Source of the DNA: Elgaria multicarinata webbii
Taxonomy: Eukaryota; Chordata; Lepidosauria; Squamata; Anguidae
Assembly: GCF_023053635.1 (NCBI RefSeq)
Contig: NC_086178.1
Location: 47,948,726-48,012,725 of the forward strand
Direction of reading: 5' to 3'
Length of the DNA: 64,000 nucleotides
The position numbers were made by a program, and so were the translations under genes. Below, in pieces: positions 56,645 through 64,000 of the stretch. The notes under the pieces were generated by a model. The model was given only the letters and a program-made list of their open reading frames with translations. It was not told the origin of the DNA and ran no database searches. The first letter of the stretch is position 1. Each line of letters begins with the position of its first letter.

Positions 56645-56960
56645 CACATCTAAGGACCAGACCAGACAAGAAGTTGTTGTTTTTTTAATTAAAAACATAT
56701 ATATCCTATTGGTCTGAGGAATCCTAGTAGACATTATAGTAGGCAGCTTACAACAAAGTCAATAATTGAACTATGAAAATCCACCATTCCAATTTACAAC
56801 ATAACAGAAAGCACAAAGATAGCAGCAGAAAACCACAATGCAACAGCAATCAAAAATTTAAAAATATTCAAACAATAGAAATTGATCAAAACAGCAAATT
56901 AAAATTGTATGAACTGGATGCCTTCCTAAAAAGGAAAGCACTGCCAGCAGCACATTCTTA
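56645..56960 (-). mobile_element. LINE 3' end of another family (tentative)
   Basis: T-rich start 'tgtttttttaattaaaaaca', then 'gtaggcagcttacaacaaag' and a long A-rich stretch ending 'ggatgccttcctaaaaagga'. The layout of an antisense LINE 3' UTR like that at 8645-8745. Confidence 0.4.
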
Positions 56961-57040
56961 GCTTTAGTGTGCCTTTAAAAAACAGATGTGCCCCCTCTTA
57001 CCCAATTCTAATCAGGACTGCAGTGTTGGCAAAAATGTAA

Positions 57041-57130
57041 AGCTCCCCTCCTATACATGTTTATTCAGAAGTAAGTACCACGGTGTTCAGTGATGCTTAT
57101 GCCCAGGTAAGTTAATATAGGACTGCAGCC
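57041..57130. mobile_element. Short palindromic repeat (TATGCA family)
   Basis: 'cccctcctatacatgtttat' on the left, 'gttaatataggactgcagcc' on the right, centre 'gtgttcagtgatgcttat'. Confidence 0.55.
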
Positions 57131-57167
57131 TTATAGAGTTTTGCTCTTTCTAGCTTTCTGTTGGTTG

Positions 57168-57258
57168 CTTGCATGTAGACCTGTTGAAATAATTGGGCTT
57201 ACATGACTAATTGAAGTCCCATTCATTTCAATAGGTCTACTCTAACAATTATTACCCC
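57168..57258. mobile_element. Short palindromic repeat
   Basis: 'tagacctgttgaaataattg' opposes 'catttcaataggtctactct'; foldback of about 80 bp related to the TATGCA/50262 group. Confidence 0.5.
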
Positions 57259-58190
57259 ATGTAAATAGACATTTTGTTGCATTTTGTGATTAATAGTCTT
57301 TTGAGTTTTCTAGGTTCTGATTTTATCTCAGTCATATTTTGCTACTACTTTTATGAGCTGGGTTATATCTCCAATGCGCTGCAACTAGCCTGAAGTTTGC
57401 TTAGTTTTGTGAAAAGGGAACTATGATGAATGCTCCATTTAACATTGGTTGCTAAGGACCAGTTGCCCCTGAAGTTGCTGTTGAAGATAGTGAAGCGGTG
57501 GCTCAGTAATTGGGGTCGTTTGCTTTATTGTAGCAGGCTTTAGAGAAACACTTGTGGTGTGTTTTGCTTTGATCTTTGACTGCCTTCATCAAGGTACGAT
57601 TAAGATTTTTATGTTACTAAGAGACTGTATTCTTTCCACTCCAGGTGTGGAAGTTACAAAACAGGTAGAACAAGAGTGTTACAAGTCCTGGAGGGGGGAT
57701 AATTTTTCTTCTTTTTTGGACCCCTTCTTTACAAGGGTTCCTCAGGAAAATAATTTCCAATAGGCTGGCACCAATCAGGATGAACCTCCTGACACACCCT
57801 GGTCTGTCCAGCTGCTTGGGGAGTTTCTGAGCGCTGTTGCCAAAGTCCTCTCCCTTCAGCCCAGACCTAAGAAAAAAAGAAAGGCGCTTTGGATTTTCCT
57901 TCCCAAAACCTAGGAATAGCAAGTTTACCCAAACTCTTTTTAAAATCTTCAAACACAAGAGGTAGCTTTGTAACCATGCAATCTTTTGTGTAGGGAAGAG
58001 TTTAATGAAAAATCCCTTTTAAAACAACAGTCAAATGTCCACTATAAAAATGGCATTTATTTTCTGGGGAGGGGAGGGAAACCAAGGGAGGCAGCAATCA
58101 CAGATATACACAGAATTCCAAATAAAATAAGCCAGTCTGACTTATCTAGTCACATTACCAACCTGACGATACTTTTGGATCCTAGACCAT
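57259..58190. other. ATG4B intron 1, no feature
   Basis: No exon or repeat recognised. Confidence 0.4.
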
Positions 58191-58192
58191 AT

Positions 58193-58283
58193 GCTGGTTC
58201 GGACGACATGCTAATCAATGGGGGTGCGGTAATAGGAGCAAAATGGAAATCAACCGTTGATTAGCATGTTGTCCAAACTCAGC
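58193..58283. mobile_element. Small foldback element
   Basis: 'gttcggacgacatgctaatc' (58196 on) opposes 'gattagcatgttgtccaaac' (to 58279); the arms are nearly perfect over about 22 bp, with a ~40-bp centre containing further inverted words. Confidence 0.65.
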
Positions 58284-58571
58284 TGCTGAGTTTATTGTAG
58301 AAAGGATGGGCTGAGAAAGAGAGTGAGAAAGAACGCATCCGGCTTCCAGGTGGATGATATATAGGAAACGTTCTAGAAGGACTGAGGGACTCTTTATGGG
58401 GACCTCTAATCAGTAAAAGGCTGCCCCTTTGCAGAGATAGGTCCTATACTGTGATAGCCTCCATTTCTATTGTCAGTGGTCTAGCCAGAAAACCAGAAAA
58501 TTACCTAGTGGCTGGAACCACCTTCTTAATGATGGTACCTTACAACTCAAAAGCCCAAGGTGGTTGGAACC

Positions 58572-58621
58572 AGTCAGAAAAAGAGAGAAATGGGTTGTCC
58601 CGTTTCTCCCTTTTTCTGACC
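58572..58621. repeat. Local hairpin
   Basis: 'gtcagaaaaagagagaaatg' opposes 'gtttctccctttttctgac' around 'ggttgtcc', a ~20-bp stem. Confidence 0.6.
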
Positions 58622-59277
58622 TGTATTGGATGCCTCTCCTCCTTTTGTTTTTGGGGTTGGAACAAGTCAGCTTATTCAAAAAAACAAGTGGGGGGAAAGG
58701 AATTTTGTATGCATTTTGGAAGACAAAAAAGGAAGATATAAGGCTAGCTAAAACTATTCAGGTTGCCCAGCAAGGTGCCAACTGGCCCTGCTAGGGGCTA
58801 CTGTGGATCTACAGTATATTAAAAGTAGGGGTTTGTTTCAAAGAGCTTTTGAGTTTGTTCATATTGCTTTGCTGATGTTTCATAGAGTGTGTCAAGAATC
58901 ATGTACCATTTCTAGGAGTGTGGTGGCAATTCCTCATTATAGTTAATTTCTTGACCTTTCTTTGACATGCAATGTCAAGCTAAGCCATTCTGAGAATAAG
59001 CCACAGTAGGTTGGTAGTTTGCTAGTTACTCCTGACAGATGATTGGCTGCTCTACGCCTTGCCATGGCTTATTTCCCCCTCAGTTCTCCTGCCACTCCAG
59101 ACATGTATCCCAGGTGCCTTTACAGCAGAAATTCCGTTTCCTCATTCCCTATGTGAGCACCCTTTCTGCAATTGGTCCCTGAGCTTGCCAGCTCATGAGG
59201 AAAACTCCCCTATCAGATTGTGAGATGCATATAATTTTCTAAGCCCTTATGAATGCAGTAATGTGTTTGCAAACTTA

Positions 59278-59278
59278 A

Positions 59279-59329
<51 letters not shown>

Positions 59330-59330
59330 T
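59278..59330. repeat. (ATT)n microsatellite
   Basis: Uninterrupted ATT triplets, about 17 units. Confidence 0.95.
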
Positions 59331-59587
59331 TATTTGGAGTTTTCCGTAAGTGTGCAAGAACGCAAGACCTCCTGTCCACTATTTAGCCCAGTAAACTGAT
59401 ATCCCCCTCTTGTCAATTTTATTCTTCCCTGTTTGCCTTGCTAGCGAACACCTTTCAAAAACAAATAGAAAGGCTGTTTCACATACTACCAGAGCAATTG
59501 CATCTGTCTGAAAAGCCCCTTCTCCTGTACTTGTAGCTTCCCTCCACTGTTCTCCATTGCTAGCTGCAAGATACATATGGGTTACAG

Positions 59588-59800
59588 TGCAATGAGGGGG
59601 ATCAGTAAAGATGCGCAAATTTCAAGGTAAACAGTGGAGGGAAGTAGGGCAGGCAGTGGGATTGATAAATATACATAAATTTAAGGCAGAGCAGGGAGTG
59701 TGGGGGATTGGTAAATATATGCAAATTGTAAAGACATGCAAATTCAATGGCAGAGCAGTAAAGTGGAGGGGAAATTATGCAAATTTCATAGCACTGAACT
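59588..59800. repeat. Degenerate minisatellite with octamer-like words
   Basis: Three loosely related units start near 59598, 59659 and 59705 ('gggatcagtaaagatgcgca', 'gggattgataaatatacata', 'gggattggtaaatatatgca'), each with a 'ggcagagcag'-like end. ATGCAAAT or close variants occur at about 59717, 59736 and 59777. Confidence 0.55.
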
Positions 59801-60000
59801 TTCAAATGTGCGCACTTGCACAAGACTGATTTTTTAAGAATTTCTGAACGTCTTTGGGGCACTCTGGTGTTCTTTTTTTCTTGATTTTTGGAGCACATGG
59901 TGGAGGGCACGGACAAGGGATGAGGGAGAATGGGGTTGGCACTAGCAAGATTGCAAGGAATGGCAGGGGTTTTCACCACTCTTGCCAGGTGGATCTCTAG

Positions 60001-60230
60001 CTATTCTTGATAACCCATCATGAAGATGCACTGCCCGGTTCAAACACCCTGCCCAGTTTAGATGTCACATGGATTCTCAGAGTGGCTTGTTCACGGAAAG
60101 CAACTCATGATGAACAAAAAATGCTCTGGGTTCAGACGTCACAATGTGCTACTCTAAAACAGCCCATGGTGACAACCCCCTATGGTTGATCATGTTGTAT
60201 GAACCAGGTCATTGCCATAGTTACTTCATT
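60001..60230. mobile_element. Foldback-like element fragment
   Basis: 'gataacccatcatgaagatg', 'tagatgtcacatggattctc', 'cagcccatggtgacaacccc' and 'gttgtatgaaccaggtcatt' are words of a 'hydrophobic' non-coding foldback family also seen near 13740 and 41440; ends uncertain. Confidence 0.4.
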
Positions 60231-60579
60231 TGAACTCTTCCTCATATAGTGTATACTTGTTGAGTTAAAGTTGCCAGATGTCTGTAAACACTTTGGCCCC
60301 ATAACCCAGATGTTATGGGCTCCATAACTCAGATTTATCACAGTGGCAATGTGAATGGGATGCTTGCTTCAGGATATCTTTTGTCTTATGAACGTGCTGT
60401 GTGGTATGGGATGAGGAAAACATTTGCTACAGGTCAGCATTAATTTCTTATATGTATAGACAGAGCTTCACAGTGGGGCTGTTTGCATGACATGACAGCC
60501 TACCACGGGTAATTTAAGCCACAGTGAAGCTGTGGTGCATGCAGAGCACTTGGGCCACCATTTTGAATATGCAACTATT

Positions 60580-60790
60580 GCTTGGGGGTTGTTGTGTCAT
60601 GTGAACCTGATGAGCATTGGTTATGCAAGAATTAAATAGCACTCACATAACCCATGGTCTGTTTTAGGGTTATGTGAGGGTTGTTTAACCCTCACATAAC
60701 CCACACTCACCACGTTCACATTGACAACTACTGAGCAGAGGTTGTATTTGTATGCCGTCCAAACCCAATCACTATGTAAACAAATCAGTC
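60580..60790. mobile_element. Foldback (MITE-like) element, family A copy 2
   Basis: 'cactcacataacccatggtc', 'tgttttagggttatgtgagg' and 'gtttaaccctcacataaccc', then 'cactcaccacgttcacattg'. Same order as the copy at 5060-5290, 55 kb away, about 85% alike over the core by eye. Confidence 0.65.
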
Positions 60791-61169
60791 TCTCATCTTG
60801 ATCTACAGAATATGGTTCTGGAGGATGCCCCATTCATTTCTAGTGGTCTGTCTTTTATGTAACCATCAAAATAAAACAAAGCACACTTTTGGTAGTACTT
60901 CTTGTTCGGAATCATAAGTCAGTCATGAGACCATCACTATCTAGCGACAGTTTCTTAATATCAATGTCCAAGGTCAAAATTGAGCCAGTGATCATGTGGT
61001 GAAAGGTTCCACAGCTGCCACAATAAACTAATCATCTGAACCATGTGTCTGTGATTCCTGAGCTCATCTTTCTGCCCTCTGGTTAACAACATACTACTTT
61101 CTTGGCCACAATATTTCAATGGCTGCTACATTTTAACACAGAGCAGTTCTTGGCATGTAGCTTAATGGG

Positions 61170-61706
61170 TATGCTTGCTGATTAGGAAATGCAGTATTTT
61201 TTTTATCAATGTATTTAGAATCGGGTTGCCAGGTCAGTTCATTCATTACATTGTCTGCACATGGTTTAGCAAGGAAAGTAAGTCTTGGTGGTATTTAATG
61301 ACAGAAAATCTAGCTGCCCTGTGGTTCCAATCATATCTACTTCCCTTGCTCGGCTTCGTCCATTTTCTTCTGCTGCCCCTTATGCCTGGAACGCTCTACC
61401 AGAACATTTGAGAACTACAAGTTCAACCGCAGCTTTTAAAGCGCAGCTAAAAACTTTTCTTTTTCCTATAGCTTTTAAAACTTGATTTTGTTCTGACTTT
61501 ATACTGTTAGTTTTACCCTACCCAGTGCCTGTTTACCCTACCCTGTGCCTGTTTGCTTTCTCTTCCCCTCCTTATTGTTTTATTATGGTTTTATTAGAAT
61601 GTAAGCCTATGCGGCAGGGTCTTGCTATTGACTGTTTTACTCTGTACAGCACCATGTACATTGATGGTGCTATATAAATAAATAAATAATAATAATAATA
61701 ATAATA
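61170..61706 (+). mobile_element. LINE 3' end, distinct family
   Basis: Encodes RPFSSAAPYAWNALPEHLRT, then AAFKAQLKTFLFPIAFKT, a reverse-transcriptase C-terminus of the L2/CR1 type distinct from the L2-like family above. The 3' UTR ends 'gtacagcaccatgtacattg' and 'atggtgctatataaataaat', then (AAT)n to about 61706. Confidence 0.75.
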
Positions 61707-61814
61707 CATGCACAAAGCTGGTAGTTAGGTGATGCTCTAACTAACTGTGATAAGAAGGATCTGATGAGAGGCCCTCAAAGTCCTTTGCTGCACTGCTTAG
61801 CAGTAATGCAGACC

Positions 61815-61935
61815 GGCTAAGCAACTCTGCTTAAGGTGCAATCCTATGTTAGACAGAAAAAATGGCCATAGGACTTTCTGGCTGCTGGGGAATGCTGGGA
61901 GATGTAGGACCTTTTTTTCTCTAAGCATACTTATT
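61815..61935. mobile_element. Short foldback repeat (tentative)
   Basis: 'ctgcttaaggtgcaatccta' at the left and 'ctctaagcatacttattgtg' at the right, with 'gggaatgctgggagatgtag' inside. Only weak inversion. Confidence 0.35.
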
Positions 61936-64000
61936 GTGCCTTTACTTAATTATCCTAAAGAACCTGCATGAATCAACTGGGTTACTTGATTAGCAAACTG
62001 AATTACAAGTTGTTATAGGGCCTAAAGCGTATGGGATTTTTCTTTCTTCTCGGCTGTCTGACTTCACTGATCATTGCAGATCAGTGTACGATCGGAGACT
62101 GCTTTCTCTTCTTTTTTTTATGGGAAAGTAGAAAAGATAGAGGGGGGTGTAAAACAAAGGGACTCATAACAACTAGACTGTTCAGACAAAAATATTGACA
62201 GAACTTTATCAAATAAATTATAACATTTTTAGAAATAGGAATGACTCCCAAGATTCTTTTTCTTTTTCTTTAATGAACAGGGTTTGGTATCTTTCAGGTA
62301 CCTGCAATATTAGCGCTCTGCCTAGAGATGTATTGCTGTTTCTCAAGCTATATGTGGGTTAGGTCATTGTTGCACGGAATAAACTGCCCTTCTTCTTTCT
62401 CTTAAAGACATTCTAACGTACCTGTCACTTTAATGTCATTGCTCGTCTTAGGCAGATTCTATTCTCAAGTCATTTGTTCTCTGTGTTGATCCTGGTATTT
62501 AGCAAAGAAAAAACAACACTGCTGTGTGATTTGTATGTTGAAATGTACTACATGTATACTGTAATTGTATGAGATGTGGCATGCTTAAGGCTTCACAGCA
62601 AGGACCTGATGGGTCTGAATCAAGGTGGAAAGTTGAACTGTTTCTTAATTTACTTTTAGGTATTTATGGCTTTGTTGAAAAAGGCTCAGCAGGCATTTCT
62701 CAGAACCTCTTGCATAAAATATCAGACAGAATCACAAGGCCCACAGGACATGATGCCCTCTAAGGCGAGGTTGCAGAGCATGTGAAATTTGAACTGAATG
62801 TGTGATCTGGAGATCTATTGATTTTTGGACTATAAAATAATGAGGGCAAACAAGAGACAGATGTGATGTTGAGGTGCAGGTTTACTTCAGAGCCTAACTT
62901 ATTCTTGTTGACTAGTTCCAACTCATAAGAAAAGTGAGGATACCACACAGGTCTCTAGTCTTTTTTGTTATTATTAAGGGGGCCTAGAATTTTCTCTTTG
63001 TATGGGATTTAGCCTCTTGCTACTTGCGATACTCTGTGTGTACTACTCAAGACTACTTGATATTATTTTTTCTAATGTGGCTATGAATACATTGGGGAAA
63101 TAAGTAAAATGTAATATAAGAAACAAGTATGGGAGTACTGATTTTGCTTCTAATAAAAATGCTATGTATGGCAGCTTCGTAACCTGTGTATCAGGAGAGA
63201 AATAATACCCATGCAGTCATTTTCTCATTAGGTTTCACTTTGCTTTTCCTGACATGCCTTAACCTGTGGTGTTTAGACAGGTGGGAGATCCCAAGCAAGA
63301 TTAGTTTGTCATATAGTTTAATGTCTAATGGCATTATATTGTGAAGCAAGGGAAAACAAAGCTACGTTTGCTAGGAATTGTTGTGGATGACTGCTCTACA
63401 GAAGATTGAAGGGTAGTTGGAGCAGTCTGTTTGAGATAAGTGATTCTAAGAGAAAAATGCAAAAATATAGGGACATGTGGAAAGGAGTAGTGAAGGCTGG
63501 AGGTATTCTGTCCTTCATATTTACGACAATGGTGGCACCTGTAGTAGAAAGCATGATTCACTTCCCCCTCTCCTGCCGGAGGGTTTACATGAAGCTTGAT
63601 GAGTGCTGCATAAGGTGGGATTAACATAAATTGCAGGTGAATGGCTCTTCCATTGCACTGTGAAGCTTTCCAAAGCATGAATCCCAAAATGGATCCAGCC
63701 TGTGTATGCATAATGTGATGAGAAATAGTCTTCTTCTGGGGAGAAAGGAGCCTTCCTTGCAATCTGAATCCCTGAAGGGGCAGTGGTTTTTCAAAATTAA
63801 ATAATACTCCAACCTTCTCACTTGAGGAAAATTGTGGTCTTGCCTTTTTTTAAAACCTCAGCCTGCATTAACATGGGACCCAGTTCTATTTTTTACCCTA
63901 TGTACTTCCCCCTGCCAAGCCTTCTTTGCTCCCATCAGTCCCTGCATCTCCCCACCCCTCTTAAAAACACACATACAAACCCCGAAACAAACAAAAGGGC
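61936..64000. other. ATG4B intron 1, end of window
   Basis: No exon, RNA gene or clear repeat recognised. The ATG4B second coding exon was looked for by translation and not seen. Confidence 0.45.

Noticed and set aside
55282-64000. Further ATG4B exons
   Set aside because: No frame matching the expected second-exon protein or the catalytic Cys region was found; the intron apparently runs beyond the window.
1-64000. LTR retrotransposon or endogenous virus copies
   Set aside because: No direct long terminal repeats, primer-binding sites or gag/pol/env-like frames were recognised; all retroelement remains fit LINE, SINE or Penelope-like types.

Overview
The window is vertebrate nuclear DNA, most likely from a squamate reptile (probably a lizard). 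The evidence is interrupted genes with GT-AG introns, a dense population of CR1 and L2-like LINE 3' ends, tRNA-derived SINEs of the squamate type, and many short foldback (MITE-like) DNA elements. Species and family cannot be resolved from the sequence alone.

Three host genes lie in the order BOK (+), THAP4 (-), ATG4B (+), the arrangement I know from human 2q37.3. BOK enters from the left with its start upstream of the window. Three coding exons are visible (11088-11216, 22473-22636, 25250-25375). They encode the BH3 second half, BH1, BH2 and the C-terminal hydrophobic segment, 139 residues in all. BOK and THAP4 are tail to tail, with stop codons about 5.8 kb apart. THAP4 is complete on the minus strand: six coding exons between 54500 and 31200, 1728 nt, 575 residues, with an N-terminal THAP zinc finger, a central disordered/coiled-coil part and a C-terminal nitrobindin domain. 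ATG4B starts head to head with THAP4. Only its ten-base first coding segment (55272-55281) is present, and the rest of the window is its first intron. About 770 bp separate the two start codons, inside a GC-rich bidirectional promoter that carries a repeated composite motif with YY1-like sites.

The rest is introns and intergenic DNA filled with mobile-element remains. 1-11 kb: CR1 and L2-like LINE ends and foldback elements inside a BOK intron. 11-25 kb: BOK introns with hAT-type MITEs, CR1 ends and a tRNA-derived SINE. 25-31 kb: BOK 3' UTR and quiet intergenic DNA. 31-54 kb: THAP4 introns with DNA elements, LINE ends, a diverged tandem duplication of about 600 bp, and Penelope-like terminal fragments. 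54-64 kb: the promoter and ATG4B intron 1 with foldbacks and a short minisatellite.

The most striking structure is at 51599-52080. It is an inverted repeat with two ungapped 231-bp arms around a 20-bp loop, flanked by a 15-bp duplication, and each arm carries a hammerhead-ribozyme-like core. It looks like a head-to-head pair of Penelope-like element ends, and three other loci in the window carry a related core architecture. Other notable signals are hAT-type foldbacks with recognisable 8-bp target duplications, one of them invaded by a LINE tail, and the triple composite promoter motif.
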